This document shows positions 22,271 to 31,560 of a stretch of 64,000 nucleotides of DNA, piece after piece. Position numbers and translations under genes: made by a program. The notes below the pieces were generated by a model. That model was given only the letters and a program-made list of their open reading frames with translations. It had not been told where the DNA came from and ran no database searches. This DNA comes from Pseudomonas sp. UBA4617 (lineage in GTDB: Bacteria > Pseudomonadota > Gammaproteobacteria > Pseudomonadales > Pseudomonadaceae): positions 26,176-90,175 of the forward strand of contig NZ_DGIR01000049.1 in assembly GCF_002386445.1 (NCBI RefSeq). The letters are read 5' to 3'. Position 1 is the first letter of the stretch; the number at the start of each line of letters is the position of its first letter.

Positions 22271-24406
22271 TCAGGCCGGTACAGCCTCCGCAGCCGCCTC
22301 TCGCTCCCACACCCGGTGCCCTTCGACCGCTTTGACGAAGGCATCCACCGCGCCCTGGTCATCCCCCAGCACCAAGCCCTTGTCTTCCTTGAGGCCCAGG
22401 CTGCCAGACAGCTCCCTGGTCAGCACCATGGCCTTCAGATGCTTGTAACCCTCGAGCAGGAAATGCTTGGCCAACCCGCTGGCCGCAAGCGCATCGGTCG
22501 AGGCCTTGCCACCCGGCACGACTATTCCGTCGAACATGATCGATGGCATGCCTTCCATCGAAGCAGCAACCGGCAGCTGCGTGCCGTCCGCGGCTTTCAC
22601 CGGCGCTGAAGTCGGCCCCAGCAGCAGCGGCCGGGCACTGTGCGCCTCCAGCGCCTTCACCAACCGGTCGACACTACCGGCGTCCACGCCATCCGCCACC
22701 AGTACCGCGATCTTGCGCCCCTTGATACCGACCACCCCAGGGTGATTCAGTTGGCTCAGCGCGGGCGACTGAGCCAACTGGCTGCCCTTCACCTGCACGG
22801 TAACCGCCGTCGGTGCGGGGAGGCCGAGGTTTGCCGCCACCGCCGCAGCCAGCTTCAGGTCGATGTTGGCCAGGATTTCGTTCACTTCCCGCGCCCGGAT
22901 CGCCTCACGCTCGACCTTGCCCAGTTCGAAACTGTAAGCCTTGATGATGTGGTGCTGTTCGGTCGGGCTCATGCTCTGGAAGAACAGCCGCGCCTGGGAA
23001 AAATGGTCGCCGAACGATTCGCTGCGCTGGCGGATCTTGTGTGCATCGATGCGCTCCTGGTAACTCTCGAAACCGCCATCCTGCGCAGCTGGCGGGGTTT
23101 CTTTCGGCCAGCCGCCATCGATGGAATTTGGCTCGTACGAGGCGCGCCCCTTGTGCACTACATGCTGGTGCAAGGCATCGCGCTGGTTGTTGTGGTTGGG
23201 GGCAACCGGGCGGTTGATCGGGATCTGGTGGAAATTCGGCCCGCCCAGGCGGCTAAGCTGGGTGTCGGTGTAGGAGAACAGCCGGCCCTGCAGCAACGGG
23301 TCATTGGTGAAGTCGATACCGGGCACGATATGGCCCGGGCAGAACGCCACCTGTTCCACTTCGGCAAAGAAGTTGTCCGGGTTGCGGTTCAGCACCATCT
23401 TGCCCAGCGGCGTAACCGGGACCAGTTCTTCCGGGATGATCTTGGTCGGGTCCAGCAAGTCGAAGTCGAACTTGTGTTCGTCGGCTTCCGGCACGATCTG
23501 CACGCCCAGTTCCCACTCCGGGTAGTCACCCGTCTCGATGGCTTCCCACAGGTCGCGGCGCTGGAAGTCGGCGTCTTTCCCCGCCAGCTTCTGCGCTTCG
23601 TCCCACAGCAGGGAATGCACGCCCTGACGCGGTTTCCAGTGAAACTTGACGAAACTGGCGACGCCCTGGTCGTTGATCAGGCGGAAGGTATGCACGCCGA
23701 ACCCTTCCATCATCCGCAGGCTGCGTGGAATCGCGCGGTCCGACATTGCCCACATCACCATATGTGCCGACTCCGGTACCAGCGAGACAAAATCCCAGAA
23801 GGTGTCGTGGGCCGAAGCACCGGTGGGAATCTCGTTGTGCGGCTCCGGCTTCACGGCGTGTACGAAATCCGGAAACTTGATCGCATCCTGAATGAAGAAC
23901 ACCGGCATGTTGTTGCCCACCAGGTCGAAGTTGCCTTCGTCGGTGTAGAACTTCACCGCGAAACCACGTACGTCACGCACCGTGTCGGCCGACCCACGCG
24001 GCCCCTGTACCGTGGAAAAGCGCACGAAAACAGGCGTAATTTTGGCAGGGTCCTGCAAAAAGCCCGCCTTGGTCAGCGCTGAATGGTTGCCATAGCTCTG
24101 GAAATAGCCATGTGCGCCAGTGCCCCGGGCATGCACGATGCGCTCCGGAATACGCTCGTGGTCGAAGTGGGTGATCTTCTCGCGCATGATGAAGTCTTCG
24201 AGCAACGAGGGGCCACGGTCGCCAGCCTTCAGGGTGTTCTGGTTGTCAGCGATGCGTACACCCTGATTGGTACGCAGCGCCTGGCCCGTGGCGTCACTGC
24301 GCACGTCTTCCAGGCTTTGCACCTTGGCATTGGTGTTGGCACGGTCTGGCGTGTCGGTGCCGGCGAGCTGGCTGTGTTTGGGCGAATCCGTCTTCTTGCT
24401 GGGCAT
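22271..24406 (-). CDS. katE: Catalase HPII (clade 2, monofunctional)
   Basis: 711 aa, the large-subunit catalase. The catalytic His is in ERIVHARG, Asn in VGNNMPVFF, and the proximal heme Tyr in LFSYTDTQLSRLG. The extra C-terminal flavodoxin/DJ-1-like domain covers about residues 560-711 (GRKIAVLVADGVDAGSV, FDGIVVPGG). It degrades H2O2 in the cytoplasm, typically in stationary phase. A good ribosome-binding site (GAGGAGAG) precedes the ATG. It is divergent from metN. Confidence 0.95.
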   Translation of the reverse strand: MPSKKTDSPKHSQLAGTDTPDRANTNAKVQSLEDVRSDATGQALRTNQGVRIADNQNTLKAGDRGPSLLEDFIMREKITHFDHERIPERIVHARGTGAHGYFQSYGNHSALTKAGFLQDPAKITPVFVRFSTVQGPRGSADTVRDVRGFAVKFYTDEGNFDLVGNNMPVFFIQDAIKFPDFVHAVKPEPHNEIPTGASAHDTFWDFVSLVPESAHMVMWAMSDRAIPRSLRMMEGFGVHTFRLINDQGVASFVKFHWKPRQGVHSLLWDEAQKLAGKDADFQRRDLWEAIETGDYPEWELGVQIVPEADEHKFDFDLLDPTKIIPEELVPVTPLGKMVLNRNPDNFFAEVEQVAFCPGHIVPGIDFTNDPLLQGRLFSYTDTQLSRLGGPNFHQIPINRPVAPNHNNQRDALHQHVVHKGRASYEPNSIDGGWPKETPPAAQDGGFESYQERIDAHKIRQRSESFGDHFSQARLFFQSMSPTEQHHIIKAYSFELGKVEREAIRAREVNEILANIDLKLAAAVAANLGLPAPTAVTVQVKGSQLAQSPALSQLNHPGVVGIKGRKIAVLVADGVDAGSVDRLVKALEAHSARPLLLGPTSAPVKAADGTQLPVAASMEGMPSIMFDGIVVPGGKASTDALAASGLAKHFLLEGYKHLKAMVLTRELSGSLGLKEDKGLVLGDDQGAVDAFVKAVEGHRVWEREAAAEAVPA

Positions 24407-24631
24407 CGTTGGCTCTCCTCATCCGTCTTCAGGCTGCCCTGCAGGGCATGTTCAAGTAGTGACTGGAGGCCGCTTGGTTGCGTTCAATTGACTTTACCGG
24501 TTGTCGCGATATGCCCGAAGGATTGGTGCAATACGAAATAAATGCTAAGAACAGCTATTGGAAAAGGCTAAAATGCGCGACCCCAGCCAACCGCTGACCC
24601 CAATTTCAATGCGCCCCACAAGGTTCGCTAC

Positions 24632-25639
24632 GTGATCGAGTTCCAACAGGTACACAAGACCTACCGCGTTGCCGGTAGGGAAATTCCCGCACTGAATCCG
24701 ACCACCTTGGCCATCGAGAATGGCCAGGTGTTCGGCCTGATCGGCCATTCCGGCGCCGGCAAGAGCACCATGCTGCGCCTGATCAACCGCCTGGAAGAAC
24801 CTTCCGGCGGCAAGATCATCGTCGACGGCGAAGATGTCACCGCGTTCAACGCCAGCCAGTTGCGCGGCTTCCGCCAGCAGGTCGGGATGATTTTCCAGCA
24901 CTTCAACCTGCTGGCTTCCAAGACCGTCGCCGATAACGTCGGTCTGCCGCTGACGCTGGCGGGCGAGCTGTCGCGCAGCGAAATCGACAAGCGGGTCACC
25001 GAGCTGCTGGCCCGGGTCGGCCTTTCCGACCATGCCAGGAAGTACCCGGCACAATTGTCCGGTGGCCAGAAGCAGCGCGTCGGCATCGCCCGCGCCTTGT
25101 CCACCAACCCGAAGATCCTGTTGTGCGACGAGGCCACCAGCGCCCTCGACCCGCAGACCACGGCCTCGGTCCTGCAGTTGCTGGCCGAGATCAACCGCGA
25201 GCTGAAGCTGACTATCGTGCTGATCACCCACGAGATGGACGTGATTCGCCGGGTATGCGACCGCGTGGCGGTGATGGATGCCGGTCAGATCGTCGAGCAA
25301 GGCCCGGTAGCCGAGGTGTTCCTGCACCCGCAGCATGCCACCACCAAACGTTTCGTCCAGGAAGACGAGCAGGTCGACGAGGGCGAGCAGCGCGACGACT
25401 TTGCCCACGTGGCGGGGCGCATCGTGCGCCTGACCTTCCAGGGCGACGCCACCTATGCGCCACTGCTGGGCACCGTTGCCCGCGAGACCGGTGTGGACTA
25501 CAGCATCCTCGCCGGGCGTATCGACCGCATCAAGGACGTGCCCTATGGCCAGCTGACCCTCGCCCTGATCGGCGGTGACATGGAAGCGGCGTTCACCCGC
25601 TTCAAGGCAGCTGACGTACATATGGAGGTATTGCGCTGA
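24632..25639 (+). CDS. metN: MetN, methionine ABC transporter ATPase
   Basis: 335 aa from a GTG start. Walker A GHSGAGKST, signature LSGGQKQRV, Walker B ILLCDEATSALD and switch THEMDVI are present. The C-terminal NIL/ACT-like domain (about residues 265-335) is the methionine-sensing part that allows trans-inhibition. No SAM riboswitch or clear attenuator is visible in the 225 bp upstream. The stop overlaps the metI ATG by one base. Confidence 0.94.
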   Translation: MIEFQQVHKTYRVAGREIPALNPTTLAIENGQVFGLIGHSGAGKSTMLRLINRLEEPSGGKIIVDGEDVTAFNASQLRGFRQQVGMIFQHFNLLASKTVADNVGLPLTLAGELSRSEIDKRVTELLARVGLSDHARKYPAQLSGGQKQRVGIARALSTNPKILLCDEATSALDPQTTASVLQLLAEINRELKLTIVLITHEMDVIRRVCDRVAVMDAGQIVEQGPVAEVFLHPQHATTKRFVQEDEQVDEGEQRDDFAHVAGRIVRLTFQGDATYAPLLGTVARETGVDYSILAGRIDRIKDVPYGQLTLALIGGDMEAAFTRFKAADVHMEVLR

Positions 25640-26310
25640 TGGACGCCCTGAATTTCTTCGCCAACGTCGACTGGGCCGAAATCTGGCTGGCCACTGTCGA
25701 TACCATGATCATGCTGTTCGGCTCGCTGTTCTTCACTGTGCTGCTGGGCTTGCCGCTGGGCGTGCTGCTGTTCCTCTGCGGGCCCAGGCAGATGTTCGAG
25801 CAGAAGGGCGTTTATGCGTTGCTGTCGCTGATCGTGAACATCCTGCGTTCGCTGCCGTTCATCATCCTGCTGATCGTGATGATCCCGATCACCGTGCTGA
25901 TCACCGGCACTTCGCTCGGCGTCGCGGGTGCCATCCCGCCGCTGGTCGTTGGCGCCACACCGTTCTTCGCACGCCTGGTGGAAACGGCCCTGCGGGAAGT
26001 GGACCGCGGCATCATCGAAGCCACCCAGTCGATGGGCGCCACCACCCGCCAGATCATCACCAACGCATTGCTGCCGGAGGCCCGCCCGGGCATCTTCGCG
26101 GCCATTACCGTGACTGCCATCACCCTGGTGTCGTACACCGCCATGGCCGGCGTGGTGGGTGCCGGCGGCCTGGGCGACCTGGCCATCCGCTTCGGTTACC
26201 AGCGTTTCCAGACCGATGTGATGGTGGTAACCGTGGTGCTGCTGCTGGTACTGGTTCAAGTACTGCAAAGCGTCGGCGACAAACTGGTCGTGCATTTTTC
26301 CCGTAAATAA
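25639..26310 (+). CDS. metI: MetI, methionine ABC transporter permease
   Basis: 223 aa, with five or so transmembrane helices and the binding-protein-dependent permease loop EATQSMGATTRQIITNALLP at about residues 128-147. It forms the inner-membrane channel with MetN for D- and L-methionine. Confidence 0.94.
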   Translation: MDALNFFANVDWAEIWLATVDTMIMLFGSLFFTVLLGLPLGVLLFLCGPRQMFEQKGVYALLSLIVNILRSLPFIILLIVMIPITVLITGTSLGVAGAIPPLVVGATPFFARLVETALREVDRGIIEATQSMGATTRQIITNALLPEARPGIFAAITVTAITLVSYTAMAGVVGAGGLGDLAIRFGYQRFQTDVMVVTVVLLLVLVQVLQSVGDKLVVHFSRK

Positions 26311-26318
26311 CCCCAATG

Positions 26319-26337
26319 GGGTCGGCCTGGCCGACCC
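26319..26337 (+). repeat. Intercistronic hairpin between metI and metQ
   Basis: A GGGTCGGCC/GGCCGACCC stem (9 bp) with a one-base centre lies in the 65 bp metI-metQ gap; a second GGCCG/CGGCC stem follows. Such hairpins often protect or raise the transcript of the binding-protein gene. Confidence 0.5.
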
Positions 26338-26375
26338 GTTCGGGGGCCGTCGCGGCCCTCACAAGGAGTGAATCA

Positions 26376-27146
26376 ATGAAGAAGCTGCTTGCTGTTGTCG
26401 CCGCTGTCGCGGCCTTCTCGGCCAACGCCGAGTCCCTGATGGTCGCCGCCACCCCGGTGCCACACGCCGAAATCCTCAACTTCGTCAAACCTGCGCTGGC
26501 AAAAGAGGGCGTGGAGCTGAAGGTCAAGGAATTCACCGATTACATCCAGCCGAACGTGCAAGTGGCGGAAAAGCGCCTGGATGCCAACTTCTTCCAGCAC
26601 CAGCCGTATCTGGATGAATTCAACAAGGCCAAGGGCACCCAGCTGGTAAGCGTGACTGGCGTGCACATCGAGCCACTGGGCGTGTACTCGGCCAAGATCA
26701 AGAAGCTGGACGAGCTGTCCTCCGGCGCCACCGTGGTCATCCCCAACGACGCCACCAACGGTGGCCGCGCCCTGCTGCTGCTGGACAAGGCCGGCGTGAT
26801 CAAGCTGAAGGACAACAAGAACATCCTGTCCACCGTGAAGGATGTTGCCGAAAACCCGAAAAGCCTGAAATTCCGTGAGCTGGAAGCCGCCACCATCCCG
26901 CGCGTGCTGACCCAGGTCGATGCCGCTCTGATCAACACCAACTATGCGCTGGAAGCCAAGCTGAACCCGGAGAAAGACGCGCTGGTCATCGAAGGCAGCG
27001 ATTCGCCGTACGTGAACATCCTGGTTGCGCGCCCGGACAACAAGGACTCGGAGGCGATGAAGAAGCTGGCCGCTGCGCTGCACTCGCCTGAGGTGAAGCA
27101 ATTCATCAATGAGAAGTACAAGGGCGCTGTGGTACCGGCGTTCTAA
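26376..27146 (+). CDS. metQ: MetQ, methionine-binding protein
   Basis: 256 aa, NlpA family. The signal peptide ends SANA/ESL at residue 18. There is no lipobox cysteine, so unlike E. coli MetQ it is predicted to be a soluble periplasmic protein. Family motifs VAATPVPHAEIL, FTDYIQPN and NFFQHQPYLDEFN are clear. The ribosome-binding site AAGGAG precedes the ATG. Confidence 0.93.
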   Translation: MKKLLAVVAAVAAFSANAESLMVAATPVPHAEILNFVKPALAKEGVELKVKEFTDYIQPNVQVAEKRLDANFFQHQPYLDEFNKAKGTQLVSVTGVHIEPLGVYSAKIKKLDELSSGATVVIPNDATNGGRALLLLDKAGVIKLKDNKNILSTVKDVAENPKSLKFRELEAATIPRVLTQVDAALINTNYALEAKLNPEKDALVIEGSDSPYVNILVARPDNKDSEAMKKLAAALHSPEVKQFINEKYKGAVVPAF

Positions 27147-27159
27147 GCCGTCACATCGC

Positions 27160-27260
27160 GCTGGACTTTTCGCGGGTGAACCCGCTCCCACAGGGATAGC
27201 GCAAGGCTCACGGCCTACGCTGTACCTGTGGGAACGGGTTTACCCGCAAAGCTTCTGGGG
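27160..27260. repeat. REP pair between metQ and the cox cluster
   Basis: CTTTTCGCGGGTGAACCCGCTCCCACAGG and its inverse (CCTGTGGGAACGGGTTTACCCGC) flank about 30 bp. This is the classical 35-bp P. putida REP in head-to-head arrangement between convergent genes. Confidence 0.8.
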
Positions 27261-27265
27261 CTAAC

Positions 27266-27898
27266 TCAATCCCGCTTGACCAGCCCCGGCAACTGCGCCA
27301 CCAGCTTCTGGTTGTTGAACGGCGCCCGAATGAACCCGCGCTGGCGCCCGTCCGGCCCCACAACCGCCAGGTTGCCGCTGTGATCCACGGTATACCCCGG
27401 CTTGCTGGTATCCGCCGGAATGAACGGGATGCTCAAGGCATTGGCCAGCTTCTGGGTATCCTCGATCGACCCCGCCACCCCGACGAAGTCCTTGTCGAAA
27501 TAACCCAGGTACTGTTTCAGCTGGTTCGGTGTGTCACGGTTCGGGTCAACGCTCACCAGCACCACCTGCAGCCGGTCTAACGCCTCCTTGGGCAGCTCGC
27601 TCTTGACCTGGCGCAGCTGTGCCAGGGTGGTCGGGCAGATATCCGGGCAATAGGTGTAGCCAAAGAACAGCAGCGACCATTTGCCTTTCAGGTCATCCAT
27701 GCGCACCGCCTGGCCGTCCTGGTTGGTCATGGTGACGTCGGCCACGGCGCGGCTCTGCGGCAGCAGGATAATACCGGCATCGATCAGCTCGGTCGGATTG
27801 GGTTGGTCGCGGCCATTGAGCACCTTGTTGACGGTCAGGCCCAGAATCAGCGCGACCAGGGCAACGAGGATGAAGACAGTTTTCTGGGTTCGGGTCAT
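27266..27898 (-). CDS. Sco1/SenC copper chaperone for cytochrome oxidase
   Basis: 210 aa. An N-terminal membrane anchor (about residues 8-25) precedes a thioredoxin fold with the copper motif CPDIC (YTYCPDICPTT) and the distal His in YTVDHSGN. It loads or reduces the CuA site of CoxB. It overlaps the ctaB stop by 4 bp at the end of the leftward cox cluster. Confidence 0.93.
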   Translation of the reverse strand: MTRTQKTVFILVALVALILGLTVNKVLNGRDQPNPTELIDAGIILLPQSRAVADVTMTNQDGQAVRMDDLKGKWSLLFFGYTYCPDICPTTLAQLRQVKSELPKEALDRLQVVLVSVDPNRDTPNQLKQYLGYFDKDFVGVAGSIEDTQKLANALSIPFIPADTSKPGYTVDHSGNLAVVGPDGRQRGFIRAPFNNQKLVAQLPGLVKRD

Positions 27899-28794
27899 AG
27901 GTTCAGCAACAGGTAGTGGTCAACGAGCAACGCGATGAACAGCGCGAACAGGTAGCCGATAGAGTACTTGAAGGTGCCGATCGCCGCGTGCGGCCGGCTG
28001 CCACGGTACAACACCCAGGCCCATTGCAGGAAGCGTGCACCCAGCAGGACGGCACAGGCCAGGTAGAGCGGGCCACTCATGTGGATGACATAGGGCAGCA
28101 GGGTGATCGCCAGCAGCACCAGGGTGTACAGCAGGATATGCAGCTTGGTGTAGCGCTCTCCGTGGGTCACCGGCAGCATCGGGATGTCGGCCTTGGCATA
28201 TTCCGCTTTGCGGTGAATGGCCAGGGCCCAGAAATGCGGTGGCGTCCAGGCAAATATGATCAGCACCAGCAACAGCGGTTCGGCACTGACGTGCCCGCTG
28301 ACCGCGACCCAGCCAAGCAGCGGCGGGGCGGCCCCGGCCAGGCCGCCGATAACGATGTTCTGTGGCGTGGCACGCTTGAGAAAGCCGGTATAGATCACCG
28401 CATAACCTACCAGCGAAGCCAGCGTCAGCCAGGCCGTGAGGGGATTGGTGAACACCAGCAACAAGGCCATGCCCGCCAGCGCCAGGCCCAAGGCAAACAG
28501 CAGCGCCGGCAGCGGCTCGACGCGCCCTTGGGCCACGGGGCGCTTGTGGGTGCGCGCCATCAGGGCATCGATACGCCGGTCCACGACGTGATTGACCACC
28601 GCTGCACCGCCTGCGCACAAGCCGATGCCGAGGTTGCCGAACACCAGTACCTGCCACGCCACGCCGGCACGGCTGGCGAGCAACATGCCCACCAGCGAGG
28701 TGATCAACATCAGCACCACCACCTTGGGCTTGGTCAGTTCGATGTAGTCGCGCCAGCCGGCACGTTGTCCCTGTGCGTTCAGAAGCGGCGCCAC
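27895..28794 (-). CDS. ctaB: Heme O synthase (protoheme IX farnesyltransferase)
   Basis: 299 aa, UbiA-family membrane protein with about nine helices. The prenyl-diphosphate sites NHVVDRRIDALMART (about residue 68) and HRKAEYAKADIPML (about 195) are visible. It makes heme O, the precursor of heme A, for the aa3 oxidase. It starts at a GTG inside the ctaA 3' end (16-bp overlap), implying coupled translation. Confidence 0.94.
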   Translation of the reverse strand: MAPLLNAQGQRAGWRDYIELTKPKVVVLMLITSLVGMLLASRAGVAWQVLVFGNLGIGLCAGGAAVVNHVVDRRIDALMARTHKRPVAQGRVEPLPALLFALGLALAGMALLLVFTNPLTAWLTLASLVGYAVIYTGFLKRATPQNIVIGGLAGAAPPLLGWVAVSGHVSAEPLLLVLIIFAWTPPHFWALAIHRKAEYAKADIPMLPVTHGERYTKLHILLYTLVLLAITLLPYVIHMSGPLYLACAVLLGARFLQWAWVLYRGSRPHAAIGTFKYSIGYLFALFIALLVDHYLLLNL

Positions 28795-29852
28795 AGTGCA
28801 TTCCTCGCGTGTGGGGCGACACCCGCGCCGACCATCGGCGTCAGGCGCCAGCCATGGCTGATATGAATAGTGTCAGCCACCCGGATGCGGTAGTTCAGGA
28901 AAACCATGGTCAGCAGCAGCAGGGCCCCGCCAGCGTTGTGCGCCACGGCCACTGCCAGCGGCAGGTGGAGCGCCACGTTGGCCAGACCCAGGCTCACCTG
29001 CAGCGCCAACGCCAGCAATACCAGGCGCGCCAGGCCCTTGAGCTGGTTGCGGTACAGCTTCCAGCTGAGCAGCAACAGCACAAGCGTCACCGCCAGCGCT
29101 CCCAGTCGGTGGCTGATGTGGATAGCGGTGCGCGCGTCGCTGTCGAGCTGGCCGCCCAGGTAATTCGGGCCGACCTGCTGGGTCAGGTGGAAGCCATTGC
29201 TGAAGTCGGCTGCCGGCCACCACTCACCGTGACAGGTCGGCAAGTCGATGCAGGCCACGGCGGCGTAATTGGAGCTGACCCAACCGCCAAGGGCGACCTG
29301 GCCAATCACTACCAGCAACCCCAGCGCAGCGACTCGGCGAAGGCTCAGCGGCAATTTTGGCAAAGGCGCAAACGCCCGGGACAGACGCAGGGATAGCAGG
29401 AACAGCAAGCTCAGCGTGGTGAAGCCGCCCAACAGGTGTGCAGTTACCACTTGCGGCCAGAGTTGCAGGGTAACGGTCCACATGCCGAAAGCGGCCTGGG
29501 CCAGCACCACGCCCAGCAGCAGCAAGGGCAGACGATAAGGCCGGCCATCGCGGGTACGACGGCGCACTGCCTGGAAGGCGAGCAGGGCGATTACCAGCGC
29601 CAGCGTGCCGGCGAAGTAGCGATGCACCATCTCGGCCCAGCCCTTGGCGGCTTCCACGGGATGATCGGGAAAATGCAGCTCGGCATGGGCCAGCTGCGCT
29701 TCGCTCTTGGGCACGCTGATGAAGCCATAGCAACCTGGCCAGTCGGGGCAACCGAGCCCTGCGTGGGTCAGGCGGGTATAGGCACCGAGCAGGACGACCA
29801 GCAGTGCCAGCAGGGTTGCAAACACAGCAAGGCGGAATCCGGGTCTGGCCAT
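28779..29852 (-). CDS. ctaA: Heme A synthase
   Basis: 357 aa, eight-helix COX15/CtaA protein. The conserved heme-ligand His residues lie in EMVHRYFAG, TAHLLGG, HISHRLGAL and AVAHNAGGA. There are two Cys pairs in the extracytoplasmic loops (GCPDWPGCYG and ACIDLPTCHG). It oxidises heme O to heme A. Confidence 0.94.
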   Translation of the reverse strand: MARPGFRLAVFATLLALLVVLLGAYTRLTHAGLGCPDWPGCYGFISVPKSEAQLAHAELHFPDHPVEAAKGWAEMVHRYFAGTLALVIALLAFQAVRRRTRDGRPYRLPLLLLGVVLAQAAFGMWTVTLQLWPQVVTAHLLGGFTTLSLLFLLSLRLSRAFAPLPKLPLSLRRVAALGLLVVIGQVALGGWVSSNYAAVACIDLPTCHGEWWPAADFSNGFHLTQQVGPNYLGGQLDSDARTAIHISHRLGALAVTLVLLLLSWKLYRNQLKGLARLVLLALALQVSLGLANVALHLPLAVAVAHNAGGALLLLTMVFLNYRIRVADTIHISHGWRLTPMVGAGVAPHARNALWRRF

Positions 29853-29861
29853 GACAGGCTC

Positions 29862-30443
29862 CTAGCCGATGTTGGACAGCTTGAGCAGGTGGCGCAGGTC
29901 ATCCAGCACATGCTTGCCGTTGACCTTGGCGTCGTAGCGCAGCACCAGGTTGCCGTGCGGGTCGACGATCCACAGCTGCGGGCCGGCCTCGCCGACCTTC
30001 TGCAGGTAGCGTTGCGCATCCAGTGGGTAACGCTGCAACTGGGGATACTCGCGGCCAAGCAACGCCTGGTAATCGGCGCTCAGCGGCTGGGCGCTAGCCA
30101 GCGCATGGCTGGCACGGCTGGCGTCACGGCCCAGGCCCACCTGGATCTGCCGGGCCAGGTACACCAGGCGCTGGCAATCTTCGGCACAGGCTTCCGGGGC
30201 GCTTACCAGCAATTGCCAGCGCTGGTCCTGGCCCGCCACGCCGAGATCGGCACGGCTTTCACCATTGCCAATCATCACGCCGTGGTAGCTGCGACCCTCC
30301 GGCACCCAGAACTTGAGCTTGTACATGCTGGTGGCAAGGATCATCGGCCCGAGCACCACCAGAAGGATCAGGATCAGCTGCAAACGCCCACGGGCTCTGG
30401 GCTTGCTGCGTTCAGGCACGTCCAGTGGAGTGGCGGTGGCCAT
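29862..30443 (-). CDS. Cytochrome oxidase-associated membrane-anchored thioredoxin-like protein
   Basis: 193 aa. A basic N-terminus and one transmembrane helix (about residues 20-40) lead to a periplasmic domain with CAEDC and a WIVDPHGNLVLRYD stretch that recalls Sco/thioredoxin folds. It is a conserved member of the Pseudomonas cox cluster and probably helps oxidase assembly; the exact role is unknown. The ATG at 30443, with AAGGAG before it, lies inside the SURF1 gene end (32-bp overlap). Confidence 0.75.
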   Translation of the reverse strand: MATATPLDVPERSKPRARGRLQLILILLVVLGPMILATSMYKLKFWVPEGRSYHGVMIGNGESRADLGVAGQDQRWQLLVSAPEACAEDCQRLVYLARQIQVGLGRDASRASHALASAQPLSADYQALLGREYPQLQRYPLDAQRYLQKVGEAGPQLWIVDPHGNLVLRYDAKVNGKHVLDDLRHLLKLSNIG

Positions 30444-31149
30444 GGCGTTTCTCCTTGTTGTGGTGCCAGCCGAAGTAGAGGTAGAGCAGCACCAGCGCAG
30501 CCGCGAGGGCGAACCACTGCACGGCGTACCCCAGGTGTTTTTCCGGGCCCATGGCGACAACCGGCCAGTCCAGGCGGTAGGCTGCCGGGCCGGGTTCCAG
30601 GCGCAGTTCTTGGGCGAAGCCTTCGCGGTCGAGCTGCTGCCACAACTGGGCGGCATCGACAGCGGTCAGCAAGAGCGGCCACTGGCCGCCTGCCGGGTCG
30701 GGGTGCAACTGGAACGTGCTGCCGGGCGTGACATACACCGCAGCATCCAGCGCCAGCGCTTGGGCCGGAGTATCGAAGTGCACCGGCACACGGCGATCCG
30801 GCCATGGCAACCAGCCGCGATTGACCAGCAGCCACAGGCCGCTGGCATGGTCATGGAAAGGTTGCAGCAACTCGACACCGGCCCGGCCATCACGCAGGCG
30901 GTTGTCGAGCAAAAGGCTGTGCTCGCCATCGAAACGGCCATACAGGCGCACGCGGCGGAAGGCGTTGTCCTGGTTCGCGGTCAACTGGGCCATGGCCAGG
31001 GGGGCCTCGGCCCGGCGCTCGGCATAGGTAGCCAGCAGCAAACGCTTTTCCGTGGCGCGGCCGAGCTGCCAGCAACCCAGCGCGATCAGCCCCGGCAGTA
31101 GCGCAAGCACTACCAGGGTTGGCACCCAGCCCGGGCGAAACGGCCTCAT
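30412..31149 (-). CDS. SURF1-family cytochrome oxidase assembly protein
   Basis: 245 aa, with one transmembrane helix at each end (about 10-28 and 212-230) and the family motifs LGCWQLGRA..K, VRLYGRF, LLDNR, LVNRGWLP and HLGYAVQWF. SURF1 helps insert heme A3 into subunit I. It is divergent from the small DUF2909 gene. Confidence 0.92.
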   Translation of the reverse strand: MRPFRPGWVPTLVVLALLPGLIALGCWQLGRATEKRLLLATYAERRAEAPLAMAQLTANQDNAFRRVRLYGRFDGEHSLLLDNRLRDGRAGVELLQPFHDHASGLWLLVNRGWLPWPDRRVPVHFDTPAQALALDAAVYVTPGSTFQLHPDPAGGQWPLLLTAVDAAQLWQQLDREGFAQELRLEPGPAAYRLDWPVVAMGPEKHLGYAVQWFALAAALVLLYLYFGWHHNKEKRHGHRHSTGRA

Positions 31150-31213
31150 CGGTGCCTCGCCAGGGCGCTCGCTATACTTGTCCACATCACCGCATCCCCC
31201 CTGGAGTACCGCC

Positions 31214-31417
31214 ATGCTCAAGGCCGCGATTGTCCTGATGCTTTTGGCCACGATTGCCAGCCTGTTCAGTGGGCTGGTGTTTCTGGTCAAGGACGACGAG
31301 AACTCGACCCGCCTGCTGAAGGCGCTGACCGTGCGGGTGACCCTGGCAGCCCTGACCATCGGCCTGGTCGCCTGGGGCTTCATCAGTGGCCAGCTGGTTT
31401 CTCACGCCCCTTTCTGA
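31214..31417 (+). CDS. DUF2909 twin-transmembrane small protein
   Basis: 67 aa, with two hydrophobic helices (about residues 4-24 and 40-60) around a short polar loop with KDDENSTRLLKALTVRV. It is a conserved small protein always near cox genes in pseudomonads. It faces the opposite way to its neighbours; function unknown. Confidence 0.82.
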   Translation: MLKAAIVLMLLATIASLFSGLVFLVKDDENSTRLLKALTVRVTLAALTIGLVAWGFISGQLVSHAPF

Positions 31418-31432
31418 TCCTACGAGACGCCT

Positions 31433-31546
31433 TGTAGGAGCGGCCTTGCGTCGTGAAGGGCCGTGTAGCGGCCCCAATCCGGCGACGCCGATACCTCTGA
31501 TAGCCCGCATTGGCGGCCCTTCGCGGTGCAAGGCCGCTCCTACAGG
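31433..31546. repeat. Pair of REP elements between DUF2909 and coxC
   Basis: TGTAGGAGCGGCCTTGCGTCG and the inverse GCAAGGCCGCTCCTACA bracket about 75 bp, again between convergent genes. Confidence 0.8.
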
Positions 31547-31560
31547 GACCGCGCCGTCTG

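Noticed and set aside
22640..24082. A 480-codon open frame opposite katE
   Set aside because: Antisense shadow of the catalase; composition rich in H, R, V and Q, as expected of a reverse-frame read.
24407..24631. A possible SAM riboswitch before metNIQ
   Set aside because: No conserved riboswitch helices or terminator stem are visible; the region looks like an ordinary divergent promoter.
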